From Coenobita brevimanus (lineage: Eukaryota; Arthropoda; Malacostraca; Decapoda; Coenobitidae): DNA of 64,000 nucleotides. A program made the position numbers and the translations under genes. The DNA is taken from the NCBI GenBank assembly GCA_032717465.1, contig CM064655.1, positions 20,363,051 through 20,427,050 on the forward strand, read 5' to 3'. The notes beneath the pieces were generated by a model that was given only the letters and a program-made list of their open reading frames with translations, searched no databases and was not told where the DNA came from. Below are positions 10,919 through 21,359 of this stretch, in pieces (the first letter of the stretch is position 1; each line of letters opens with the position of its first letter).

Positions 10919-11245
10919 TTAACCCCTAACCGCCGGCTGACATGTATACAAGTCACGATTTTGGGCGCGGAGCAACGCCGGTTGATGTTTATAGCCGCAG
11001 GTGTCTTCCCACTACCCTTCGAACTTTAACTTAACCTTACTCATCGACGGGACCACCTAAAGACGTGGGGATACTTTCATTTGAAAGAGGAAGAGTTGGT
11101 GATTCTTATGTATCTTTAATTTTTCTCTAGTTGTTATAGTTTGGCAGATATTAGGGTTTAAAGTGAGGGTATTTTTTTCCATCAGGGATATCCCCCTTAG
11201 GGAGAAGCGTGCAACATCAGAAAACCCCCGGCAGGTAGGGGTTAA
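10919..11245. mobile_element. piggyBac-type MITE inserted in RTE copy A
   Basis: The element is bounded by TTAA at 10919-10922 and 11242-11245. Its ends read TTAACCCCTAACCGCCGG on the left and, in reverse complement, TTAACCCCTACCTGCCGG on the right. The uninterrupted paralog near 27348-27360 has a single TTAA at this point, which shows target duplication. TTAA targeting is diagnostic of piggyBac. Confidence 0.88.
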
Positions 11246-12109
11246 ACAACCAGGGAGACATGACACATCCCTGTTTCAATCCAACATTCAGACAGAAATA
11301 TTCGCACAGTTCACTATCCACAGGCACTGCAGCCTTTGCACCCTCATACATTCTCTTCACGGCATTCAGCAAATTTCCATTTACTCCATATATTCTCAGT
11401 ATTTTCCACACTCCTTGTCTATCCACTCTGTCATATGCTTTCTCCTAATCGATGAAGGCCACATACAACTTCTTTCCCTTCCCTAGAAACTTTCCCACTA
11501 AAGCCCTAAGGATGAATATCTGATCTACACAACCCCTTCCCCTCCTAAAACCTCCTTCTTCAACTAATCCCCCTGTTATTTCCCTACTTCTGTCAATAAG
11601 TATCCTACCATATACTCTGCCTATTACACTAAATGGGCAAAAGTTGTTTTCTTAGTGTAATAGGCAATAGGGGCATTTAATGCTTCTATGATTACCACAC
11701 ACTTCTTTTTTCCCTATCTTTGTACAGGGGAAAAATTATACCTGACTTCTAGTCATCCGGGACTCTACCTTCCTTCCAGGTCAATATGCACATCTCCCAT
11801 ATCCATTCTGCTACTATCTTTCCCCCATGCTTCATCATTTCATCACACACTCCATTAATTCCTGCGGCTTTCCCCATTTTGACTTTCTTCATTGCTTCCA
11901 TTACTTCCAACCAACTCCCTTCTCACCACTCTCCTTCTCCCAGTCATTCCCCAGCCACTTACTGTATACTCAGATTACTTTCATTCTCTATGTTCAATAA
12001 TTCCTTAAAATGTTCTCTCCAACTGCTCACTTTTTCTCCCTTCTCTACTATCAATATACCATTTTTATCTTTCACTCCCCTACAATCTTCTATATTACCC
12101 TGACTAACT

Positions 12110-12316
12110 CTCTTTACCTCCTTCCAGAACATTTTCTTACATTCCCTCCACTTTCCACCCGAATATCCTTCCCTAACTCTTTTTACCTCCTTCCAGAACA
12201 TTTTCTTACATTCCCTCCACTTTCCACTCGAATTCCTTCCCTAACTCTTTTTACCTCCTTCCACAACATTTTCTTACATTCCCTCCACTTTCCACTCAAA
12301 TTCCATCCAAATTATT
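12110..12316 (-). repeat. Tandem triplication within RTE copy A
   Basis: A 68-69-bp unit containing TTACCTCCTTCCA recurs at 12114, 12183 and 12251. The other RTE copies have it once, so it arose after insertion. Confidence 0.8.
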
Positions 12317-12713
12317 CAACCACTTTCTTACTAACCTTTTAATCTCTCTCTTCCTCTCTACATATCTCTCTCTCTTTTTTCCATCTCCCAACTTCCTTCA
12401 TGCCTCTGTTTCCCATCCACTCACTATATGTTTTCTTCTTTTGCATCTCAGCTTGCCTCACCTTTTCATTTCACCATGCTGTTCCTTGAACCCCTTTTCA
12501 TGTTCTCTTCATGCCACATACCACAGTGCATGCTGCACAAATTTCTTCTGTGATTATCATGCACATACCTCCCACCTCCCCCATCTGCTCTAAATCATAT
12601 TTACCCAATTGCTCCTTCACTTCTCTTTTATTCTGCCTTTTTCCATCCTCTTGCAACCTTTCTACCCTCTTTGTATGGACTACTTCCTCCTGTCCTTCCT
12701 TCCTACTATTGCT

Positions 12714-13070
12714 TCATTGCACTTGAACCTTAACTTTCACCACCTCCAAGTGGTGGTCAGAAAGTCCAATCCCCCAACATCTGCAAGCTCTTGCATCCAC
12801 CACATACCTTCTCATTATGTCATCCACAAACACATAATCAGTCATTGCCCTCCGTTCATTCAGTTCACCACCCATCCTTCTCATCACTCGCCACTTATAC
12901 CTGTGGATCACTTCATGCTTAAAGAGGGTATTGGCTATCACTAACCCCCTCCGAGTACAAATGTCCACTAGAGCACTGCCATTCTCATCCACTTCAGCAG
13001 GCAAACCCCACTCACCAACTACTCCATCCACCTTCACATTCCCTACTTTTCCATTCACATCTCCAATCAA
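12714..13070 (-). pseudogene. LINE endonuclease fragment (RTE copy A)
   Basis: This 118-codon fragment has the apurinic-endonuclease-type motif IGDVNGKVG, in place of GDFNxxxG, the stretch LVDICTRRGLVIANTLF, and the C-terminal GLSDHHLEVVKVKV with the catalytic SDHH. These enzymes nick chromosomal DNA to prime reverse transcription. The rest of the endonuclease continues towards 13560 in other frames. It is a decayed fragment. Confidence 0.8.
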
Positions 13071-13589
13071 ACACTCTCATTCCTCTCAAACTTTTCCCTG
13101 CACGCTTCCACATTTGCCAAGAACTCTTCTTTCACTCTGCATGCACGATCTTGTGTTGGTGCATACACACACACAATCGCCCACGTCTGTATTCCCACTT
13201 TCAATCTTATCCACACAGTCCTTGAACCAACTGATCCATACTCTCTTATATTCTCCTTCTTCCTCTTGCATACAACAATTCATGCCCTCTCTTTTGCTCT
13301 CTCATTCTCACCTGCTTCTGCACATATACCTTATACACTCTTACCTCTTCATTTAGTTTCAGTTAATCCACGTATGTCTACTTTTGCACCTTCAAGCACC
13401 CGGACAATCTCCCTTTCGCCTCATCATTTGCACCCCTTACAGTACATGCTGCAATCCATACCATGTCCTTTGACCAGTTCTTGGTTGTCACCTGTTGGTC
13501 CGTCCTGATCCAAGGCTTCTTGTTTGTATTTTTAGTTAATTGTTTTCTGGGGAGGGGCACTAACCCTCCACCAACCTACTTACTGAAAC

Positions 13590-14352
13590 TTAACCCGTCA
13601 CCTCCCGACCACTTTCGCACCTCCGACATCCCCCAGTCCCGACCATTTTTGGAAATTTATTTTTTTGGCTAAAAACTTCGCTTTTGGTGAGAAACATCGA
13701 AAATTCATAGAGAGATCACTCACCTGAGGTTTAAAATACTCGATAGAGGTAGGAGTACCTCCTTACCTGACAGGGTTTTCTATCAGGCTGGCTGCAAAGA
13801 AAACGAGTTCTATGGGAGGATAGCTATTCCACACCACTCATAAACGGTATTTATTTATTTATTTGGTACGAATTTATATGTAGTATGAGAGTATATTGGT
13901 TTTCAAACAGTAATATAAGCATTATAAGCATTGTTTCACTCACTAACTCATCACCATTCCTGACCTTCTTTTGCCACATTACCTGATCTTCATTTCTGAC
14001 TGTTTCTTCCTCTAATGCTATGTAAAATTTGTCCTCCACATTGTCATCAATTGGGGAATCACTCTGGCCCTCAATGTCTTTATTGGCCAGGTCACTGGTA
14101 ACAGGTGAACTGCCGAGACAATGGCTTGTGGGGGGGGGGGAGGTTATGCGGTGTAAGGCATTGTCCCTGCTTGGCATCTTGTAGAGGAATAGAGGAAGGT
14201 GTCCCGTGTATACGTACGAAAAATCACACGCAAAATTGAAAACTGTGCAAATTAGGGACCTTGCAATTGCAAAATGTACCAGTACGTCGACAGGACTGGC
14301 AAATGCAAAATGTTGCAACGTACCCATATGTTGACAGGACGTCTTGGGTTAA
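13590..14352 (-). mobile_element. piggyBac-derived non-autonomous element, copy 1
   Basis: TTAA bounds both ends (13590-13593, 14349-14352). Inner ends read TTAACCCGTCACCTCCCG and, in reverse complement, TTAACCCAAGACGTCC. It matches, in inverted orientation, the element at 30298-30983. Both contain the same short acidic ORF, so this looks like a piggyBac that kept only the transposase N-terminus. Confidence 0.75.
13851..14230 (-). pseudogene. Acidic N-terminal piggyBac-like peptide
   Basis: Both copies of this element encode SPVTSDLA, GQSDSPIDDNVED and NGDELVSETMLIM. In this copy the shared frame runs uninterrupted to YQINK. The acidic character fits the N-terminal region of piggyBac transposases, which is poorly conserved. 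No catalytic domain is present. The assignment comes from the TTAA ends, not from a motif in the protein. Confidence 0.45.
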
Positions 14353-15196
14353 GGAAAAAACACATGTTCGTTGGTTACAAGGTTACGATCCAGCACATTA
14401 AATGATTTTCTGGTTTTCAGGTAATCATTTGGCTTGTCACTCAGTGTAGAGGTACCCAAAAAGTACCACTAAACTATACGACGCCTCATTACATGATAAA
14501 TCACTGTAACGACAGATCAGTTTACACCCTGTCTCGGGACAGCATAAAAAAATTAAATGCAATTTCACTAATTTCACTACAATATTTTCGACGGCTGCCT
14601 CCGAGAATCTCATGCAGACACAATGACGCATGCAAGCAAAAATTGCTGCCCAGTGTTTACATTCGTGTGATCGTTGCCTTTTGCTCTATTTTGCTCATGA
14701 AAGGCCACTGAAACACCACTGTTATTACCAAATAACAGTTCAAGTGCTTAACAAATAGTGTAATGTGCAATGAGTGCAGTGATACCTTTTTGTGTGAAAT
14801 ACTGAAACTTGCAACTTGGATTATATCATGTCAATCTTACATAACCATCATCCCCATAATGGGTCTCTACTAAGTTGACTGAGCCAAGATGGCCACCCAG
14901 TGATTACAGTTGCTGTGATCATCAGCTTTTTGTTTTATTTTGTGCATGAAAGGGCACAGAAAAACCATTGCTAGTGCCAAGTAACAGTGCAAGTGCTTAT
15001 CAAATAGTGCATGCAGTGTGTGCTATAAAGTGTAGTGATACTGCATCTTTTTGTGTGGAGTGATTGTCCAGGCCCTCCAACTGCCCCCACAGGGTAGGGG
15101 GTGACGACTCGTCCCGGCATAAGACAAACTTCAGGTGGGTGGCAATTATTTTATTTTATTTTTTTAAATCCTGGAACAGTCATGGGGTTTACTAAT
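14353..15196. other. Non-coding spacer with a 249-bp duplication
   Basis: No gene is visible. A segment at about 14640-14810 is repeated at about 14890-15060; CAAGTGCTTA occurs at 14741 and 14990. The copies are diverged. Confidence 0.6.
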
Positions 15197-15439
15197 TAAA
15201 ATGCAGTATAATGCCCCTGAAAGCGCCCAGACACCCCCACAAGAAGCCCACAGAAGAGCAACAACAGCGCGCCAGGGCTCAGAGCGACAACAGCATAAGT
15301 TTGCCCAGGCCATGCGCCCCTATGACTCGGATCTCGCCTGCCGCCACCATAGCAGGAATACTACACTACCTTCTGGGTGAGCCTTCTCCAACCAGCTTCG
15401 GGGTGGAGCTGTTTCTCCAGCTCCTGCCAGCACCCCTGA

Positions 15440-16110
15440 AACGGCCTGTAGCCACTCACCCCTCACTAAGGAGATGGCCGGTAGCCACTCTGAGAGCAAT
15501 AAGGAGACAGCCAGTAGCCGCTCCCGCCTTTGTCAGGAGACGGCCTGTAGCCGCTCACCCCACGATAAGGAGATGGCCTGTAGCCGCTCACCCCTCAATA
15601 AGGAGATGGCCTGTAGCTGTTTCCGCCTTCATTAGGAGACAGCCTGTAGCCACTCCCGCCTTCGTCAGGAGATGGCCTGTAGCTGCTCCCGCCTTCGTCA
15701 GGAGACGGCCTGTAGCCGCTCACCCCTCCTGAAGGAGACGGACTGTAGCCGCTCACCCCTCCTGAAGGAGACGGCCTGTAGCCGTTCACTCCTCCTGAAG
15801 GAGATGGCCTGTAGACGGTCTGAGGGTACTCAGGAGATGGCCTACAGCCACTCCCGCCTTTGTCAGGAGACGGCCTGTAGCCGCTCCGAAGGTGTCTTCC
15901 CTGAGATGGCCTGTAGCTGCTCAACCCTCCTGAAGGAGATGGCCTGTAGCTGCTCTGAGGGGAACCAGGAGACAGCCTGTAGCCGCTCCAAAGGTGCCTT
16001 TGGGTCTGTTGGTAGCTGCTCACTCCCCCAGGCCACGGCCGGTAGCCACGCCCCCAGGAAGCCACGGTTAGTAGCCGGGCCCTATGGCAGGAGATGGCCT
16101 GTAGCCACTC
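15440..16110 (+). repeat. Minisatellite inside the solo LTR
   Basis: Units of about 33-36 bp with the core GAGACGGCCTGTAGCCGCTC, homologous to 6530-7205 and 22155-22650. Unit number and order differ between the three LTRs. Confidence 0.85.
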
Positions 16111-16580
16111 CTCCGTCTGAAGCTGACACCTGTTCCCTGACCCACGACCCAGAGGGAGTCTCGGGCCTAGAGGAGTACTGGAGAGGCCCCTTGGTCTCCC
16201 CCGGCCTCTGCTCCCTACAACCGGATCTGGAGAAGACCCACCTGATGGACCCCAATGCAGACTGGTGCTGCAGCCCCTTTCTGATGGCACAGCCAAGCCC
16301 TGGGGACCGCAGCCCTCGGGTACCCCAGACTACCCCCAGGACTCCCGGGCGGGAACTCCCCACACCTCAACGTCAGAGATCTTCGTTCTCCATCAGGAGC
16401 CTGAACGATAGGTTCAGGCAATTATTCGGTCCCAGCCCTGAGGGCCGCACTCCCGTCCCCAGCCCCAAGAATGCGAGACCCTTCGCCACCCACAGCCCTG
16501 GACTAGAAGAGACACCCCCGCACGTGATCCTGTGGCCTCTGGATACAGAGGCCCCTGGTGGTACCCAGCCCCGTCAGTAG
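15672..16580 (+). other. Long open frame within the solo LTR
   Basis: A 302-codon frame crosses the minisatellite, giving repeats such as ACSRSPLLKET, and continues into unique LTR sequence with LNDRFRQLFGPSPEGRTPVP. Near-identical peptides are readable at the same LTR position in the copies at 130-263, about 7520-7700 and about 22860-22990. The repeat part is open mainly because its unit is a multiple of three. Whether the unique part is coding is unknown. Confidence 0.3.
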
Positions 16581-17324
16581 CGGAGCTGACACCCCTCTGC
16601 CCTTGCACCTGACTGCCACGACGCCTGGACTCAAAAGGAGTGACAGTGATAGTACAGTGCTTGTGGCCTAGTAATATAAAGGCAGAACAGTGAACTAACC
16701 CTCTAACGAAAGTCAGTGATAACATCAAAGTGGTGGAGTGAATAACAGCAACAGTGTACAGTGTCTGTGACCTAGTAGTATAAAGACAGAACAGTGAACT
16801 AACCCTCTAATGGGAGTCAGTGATAATACCAAAGTGGTGGAGTGAGTAACAGTGACAGTGTAACCACAAATACGGCCACCCAGTGAGAGTCGAGTCCATC
16901 AGAGTGAATATGCTACCACCAAAAAATACCTCCTGATACTAAGACCACATTCAGACCCCAGTGCCAATGAAACACTCACGAGCAAGGAATAACATTAGTA
17001 ACTCCATGAATATAGAAAACCCGGACTTCCCATAATTAATAACACTCTGCCTCAAGTGCCGTTCACTGTGTCCCGAGCAATATCCTGCACGATACTGATA
17101 ACCCATATCTAGATATAGGAGTTTGTAATTGCCCAGTGTATCTGTACCGGTGACATCTACTCATTCCCCTGCCCAACATAGTAATACACGTGTAAGGTTG
17201 TTGCCTTGAGTTTTTGTGTCCTACCTCTCTCCTATTTGTCTAAGCTCCGGTCTAGAAAGAGAGTCCCGCTACACACTAAGCATTTACGGGAAGGGAAGCC
17301 GGACCTAAAACACCTAGCATTACA

Positions 17325-18149
17325 CTAATATTAACACGGTTATAGGGTAAATCTTACCCCATTTTGGAAAATTAATAATCCATAGTTAGAATCTAAACTT
17401 ATTTAATCTGAAAAATTAAATGAAAAGTACAGCTTCTCTAGTTTCTTTTCCCCTGCTATTTTAGTAACTAATAAGGGTTACTGATTACATTAGGGGTTAC
17501 TCACGAAAACTTACAAAAACACTATACTAAAAAAACTGAGGAATGCCGAAGACTGGAGTTAAGAGCTGACCAACGACCCACATACACCCAGTTCATAGGG
17601 GGTTCAGCTCCTTGAAGCACAGCCTCCTGGCTGCAGTAGATATTGTATGACAGTGTCAAAAAAGTTTTTTTTTTTTTCTATTCTACCTACTACCTCCCTA
17701 CTGCCAGACGCCATAATCCCGTAAGGGGTGGACATTTGACTTATGAGTTATTTGTTTTATGGAGAGTCAAAAAATTACCTTTTTGTAATTTTTTTTTTTA
17801 ATAGTTTTTTATCGCTGTCTGTGAACACTAAATGATCAAAAATTATTAGATTTATATTTTGAGAGTCCAAAGACTAAGTTTGAGCAAAAAATATTCTTGT
17901 TTAATATATACTTACCACTGAATATGAACAATAACTTATAGGGGGATTTTCTTGAAATTCAAAAAAAGATGTATGTACTATAATAATTTGTTTACAATTC
18001 TTGTTTTATATATTTTTTACCATTGTAAATCAACTATAACTTATAGGGGAATTTTCTTGATATTCAAAGAAAAAAGATGTGTGTGCTATAAAAATTATTT
18101 GTCCTTGCAAATGAACACTAAGTGATTGATTTCAAAGTTCATATCTATA
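17325..18149. other. A/T-rich spacer
   Basis: No gene is visible. A copy of the RTE-tail element lies at 17686-17760. A diverged direct repeat of about 105 bp follows (ATAACTTATA at 17931 and 18036), which may be the 3' flank of the piggyBac remnant. Confidence 0.55.
17686..17760 (-). mobile_element. Short element sharing the RTE LINE 3' tail
   Basis: On the minus strand it reads AAAACAAATAACTC, then the RTE 3' terminus with TACGGGATTATGGCGTCTGG, then an impure TAGG/GTAG tail. The same join appears at 60200-60315. Confidence 0.6.
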
Positions 18150-18451
18150 TTACTGTGAGCAATCCATGCAGACAGGGCAGATGTGGCATGGGCACACAGG
18201 GCGTCCACATGTCTTGCACCTGTGTTGTGTCTTCCTGTCGTTGGCCCATGGACACAGTGAGCACCGCACCATGGGATCTCTGCTGTCTGCCAGCACTCGG
18301 AGGCCTGGGTCAGGGTCAGCAGTACTAGCAATTAGAGGGATGTTGCAGGCAGTGCTTATCAGTTCCTTGAGGTCTTTTGACGTCTTGACACTGCTGAGTC
18401 TCTTTTCTGCCCATGGCATGATAAGGCCCATTGCCAATTGTCTTATATTAC
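18150..18451 (-). pseudogene. piggyBac transposase C-terminal fragment
   Basis: The fragment ends in a cysteine-rich domain with four CX2C pairs: CSLC, CKTC, CPCHIC and CMDC, within RCSLCPWANDRKTQHRCKTC and the residues after it. That is the C-terminal zinc-binding domain that lets piggyBac transposases bind their terminal repeats. A stop follows at about 18147. Upstream, FSNIRQLAMGLIMPW is cut at 18451, where an LTR-like block begins, and the catalytic core is missing. It differs in sequence from the piggyBac at 34408-37114, so it is another family. Confidence 0.75.
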
Positions 18452-20930
18452 TGAAATACCAGCACGGTGGGATGAGCCCGGCACCACCACCCCAGGAGGA
18501 GAGAGTGAGGGGGTGACACCCACCTCACAAGGAGAAAACGGAGGGGCTGACTTACCTGGGCGGATGTCCAGGCAACAACAACACATCTCTCTCTCAACCC
18601 GGTGCCCCTCTTCCGCGCAGCCAGACCACCCGGCAGTGTACAGGAAAAGTACACTACTCTCCAGCAGAGGAAGTGCTCGACAGAATCGGGGTGGGACTTC
18701 CAGTAGCAAGTTCCCAGGCACACCCTCGGATGCCGAGTCTTCTGGATCAGCTCTATATTTAAGTGAGGACTCAGGAGGAGCCTCTAGCATTACTGTTCCC
18801 CTGCCTAGACTGAAGGAGGGCACGCTCCATTGGAGCTGCGGCAAAAGCCGAGCGAGTACATCTGGCCTCTTTCTCCCGACGTTACAGACACAGGACCTTC
18901 CCAGATGGAAGGAGGGCACGCTCCATCGGAGCTGTGGCATTAGCCGAGTGTATGTCTGGCCTCTTCTTCCTGATGTCCCCGGGACAGGTAACCCCAACCC
19001 GACGAAGGGAGGGCACGCTCTGTTGGAGCTGCGGCACTAGCTGAGAGTGTACATCCGACCTCTTCCTCCCGACGTCCCCAGGGCAGGAGGCCCTAGCCCT
19101 ACAACAGGAGTGCTGGGAGTGCCCTCATACCCGTTCCACATAGGAGCACAGGTAGTGCCCGACGGGCTGTCTGATGGAAGGAGTCACCTCTGACTCGCCT
19201 CGCTGCCTGGGTGTTAGAGCGAGGTGCCATTCCTTCCAGCTCTCCCCTTGCACGGCTGGAGCTTCTTCCCCTACAGGTTCCCCTCCTGAGTCCAGACCAG
19301 ACGAGATGCCCCAGAGGCCCTGAGTCTGGTCCCTGCAGCCCAGGTCACCAAAGACATTAACGGGCTTCACCAGGACCAGAGGCCGCAGTTCCCCCCTGTT
19401 GGCCGCTCCCTGCAGCAGAGACCACAGCCTCCACAGCCAACGAGCCTCCCCAGGCGCTCGCCGAGACCGAAGGGCCTCTCCCAATGCTGGTGGCCGCAGT
19501 TCTCTCCTGACGGCCACCCCGTACCGAGGTATAGGCCGCCATACCTCGGCAGCACCCTCCCCCCGGCCGGCACTTGGGCCGGGTCTCCTCCAGGCCCTCC
19601 CTCGGACCCTGAAGACAACCAAGGGCCGATGGTGCACTGCCAAAATTCTGGCCCTCTTTGGCCCCAGCCCCAAGAGCCCTGCCTCCAGCAGGGCCGATGT
19701 GGCAAGGAAGCTGCCTCAGATGCCGCCCCATCACTCCCAGACTACTGGCAACTCCATGGGCCCCACTGTCCTGCACAGCTCCCGCCTTTCACGCCCGGCT
19801 GCCACTTGGAGCTCCCTGCATAGGCCCTCTCCCCCAAGGGCCGTGGTCTCCTCTCCGTCAGAATCGTGAGTGACAGGTCTCATGATCATATACCTCCCCA
19901 GTGTCGTGGACCTCCCCCCCTCCAGTGAACTACCAGCAAACCATCCCTGTGTTCCTGTCCCCATACGCAGCACATTCCCCCCCCCGACTATAGTGCCCCC
20001 CTCCCCGTTAATGAATCAAGCCCCTGTGAATCACGCATGAAGTTTATAGCCCCAGCCCCAGATCGAGACCCCCCCCACCCCTCTCGGACAGTGACAGACA
20101 AGCCCGCACCATTCACATAACAAAGCAAGATCTCAGGGCTATATCCTCCCCCCCCTTTCTCCTCCCTACCCCCAACCTGGCTCCTCAGAGAGTAACCCTC
20201 CCTATCCTCATTCAGCCCCTCTCCCCACTACGCCCCCCAGTGTGACCTATGGTATATGCTCAGCCTGTGTGACACATGTGTAGAAGCTAAGGTAGCTAGG
20301 GACTTCTGTATATGTCACGCGGAGATGATGTATTAGCTAGGCCCCGTCTATGTCACGCGAGTAACTAGACTTAAGTACTGTTCCTGTGGTTATACTGGGC
20401 TGTGTTATATGTAAATCTGTCTGTGTTAATATACTGCCTATATTGGTGATATATTACTTGTGATATGATGAGGGAAATAGACCAGATGTGAGACAAAGAT
20501 GCTGAACTAGATGGACAGTGATTGAGATCAATATTAGTGTAAAGCATTGTGTGTAATTCGGACTCTGATCATAGAATGCTGTGTGTGTAATGGTTCTTTA
20601 TTAATATACTAGTGTATTTGTCTACCCGCGGTGTTTGTGTTTTCCCTTCCTTGCTTGTGCTGACCTGGTCAGGAATTAAGGACCCAGAGTTGCACTGTAG
20701 CTGGACCCGAGCAGTTGGGATACAGAATATGCTGCATAATAATTACCCCAACATATTTGTTGGTCCACACAGCACTGGGGTAGATATTACCCAAATCCCA
20801 CTCTACACGGCACCACAAGTGAGAGAACGCAGAGACACTACCTTCCACCATAGCAGCTCACAGCCAACTGAAGCTATAGGAAAGGCCAGGATCCTGCTGC
20901 TTTGGGCCACTTAGTGAGCATAAAAATAAA
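18452..20930 (+). repeat. LTR-like block of a second retrotransposon family
   Basis: It begins TGAAATACCAG, almost the start of the gypsy LTR, exactly where the piggyBac frame is cut. It has a tandem array in its left half and a U5-like end near 20600-20660 with GTGTTTGTGTTTTCCC, the layout of the gypsy LTR. The right boundary is not fixed. ATTAC, the five bases before 18452, recurs at 20742 and 20786, but neither gives a CA end. A TGGCGTCAGG at about 20930 could be a primer site. No pol sequence follows. Confidence 0.4.
18810..19105 (+). repeat. 96-bp tandem repeat in the LTR-like block
   Basis: Three units of 96-97 bp start with GGAGGGCACGCTC at 18815, 18911 and 19008. The position within the block mirrors the minisatellite of the gypsy LTR, although the unit is unrelated. 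Confidence 0.8.
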
Positions 20931-21359
20931 TGGCGTCAGGTAATTTCTACCCCAAGACCGTGTTCCAGGATTAAATACGGCTTTGTGGTCAAGGTCACCC
21001 TCCCTAACCCCACTGAACCCATGTTACATCGACCTCACTATGTGATAATTTGTTATGAAACAGGTCTTCACTTGACGCAACCCAATCGCATAAAGAGCCC
21101 GTTTTTTTTTTTTTTTTTTTTTAAGGAGTCTGACTCTGGATATAGGCTTCACAGCCTGCTCACAAGGCCCAGTAGTCCTCCTACATACCATACACCTCTC
21201 TACATGTCACCACTTTGGCGCTAACACCCACCATCCATATTGAATACATGCTAGGACTGTCTCATACAGGACTGGTATATTGGTATTAGCGGGGGTATTT
21301 TAACATGTCAGCAGGTCTTCTGGTATATCAGTAAAGTATGATTTTATGAAATTCAAAGC
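20931..21359. other. Spacer with a SINE fragment
   Basis: No gene is visible. The only recognisable item is the poly(A)-tailed repeat at 21102-21184. Confidence 0.5.
21102..21184 (-). mobile_element. Short poly(A)-tailed SINE-like repeat, copy 1
   Basis: On the minus strand it starts TAGGAGGACTACTGGGCCTT, includes CCAGAGTCAGAC and ends in about 20 A. A related copy is at 50030-50124. I see no clear polymerase III box, so it may be a 3' fragment. Confidence 0.6.

Larger units (their letters stand above)
9738..13575 (-). mobile_element. RTE-type LINE, copy A, decayed and interrupted
   Basis: On the minus strand this parallels the copies at 26426-27502 and 52962-54967 and ends in the same 3' sequence followed by a (TCTA)-type tail at 9738-9755. 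The 5' end is near 13575. The endonuclease region is readable at 12714-13070. The RT is scattered over several frames, for example RMYEGAKAAVPVDSELCEYF with GLKQGCVMSPWLFN at 11217-11426, and NVSAFKYLGSMMSVDGS at 10156-10452. It carries insertions at 10370-10662 and 10919-11245 and a local triplication at 12110-12310. RTE LINEs typically end in short tandem repeats. Confidence 0.85.
15197..17324 (+). mobile_element. Solo LTR of the gypsy family
   Basis: A full LTR starts TAAAATGCAG and ends TAGCATTACA, flanked by the perfect 5-bp duplication CTAAT (15192-15196 and 17325-17329). No internal retrotransposon sequence adjoins it. A solo LTR arises when the two LTRs of one element recombine and the interior is lost. 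The first dinucleotide is TA here and TG in copy 1. Confidence 0.92.

Noticed and set aside
15440..16110. CRISPR-like direct repeats
   Set aside because: Units are contiguous and diverged with no unique spacers, and the DNA is eukaryotic; it is a minisatellite.
18443..18997. 184-codon minus-strand frame
   Set aside because: It reads through the tandem array of the LTR-like block; no domain is visible and the frame is explained by repeat composition.
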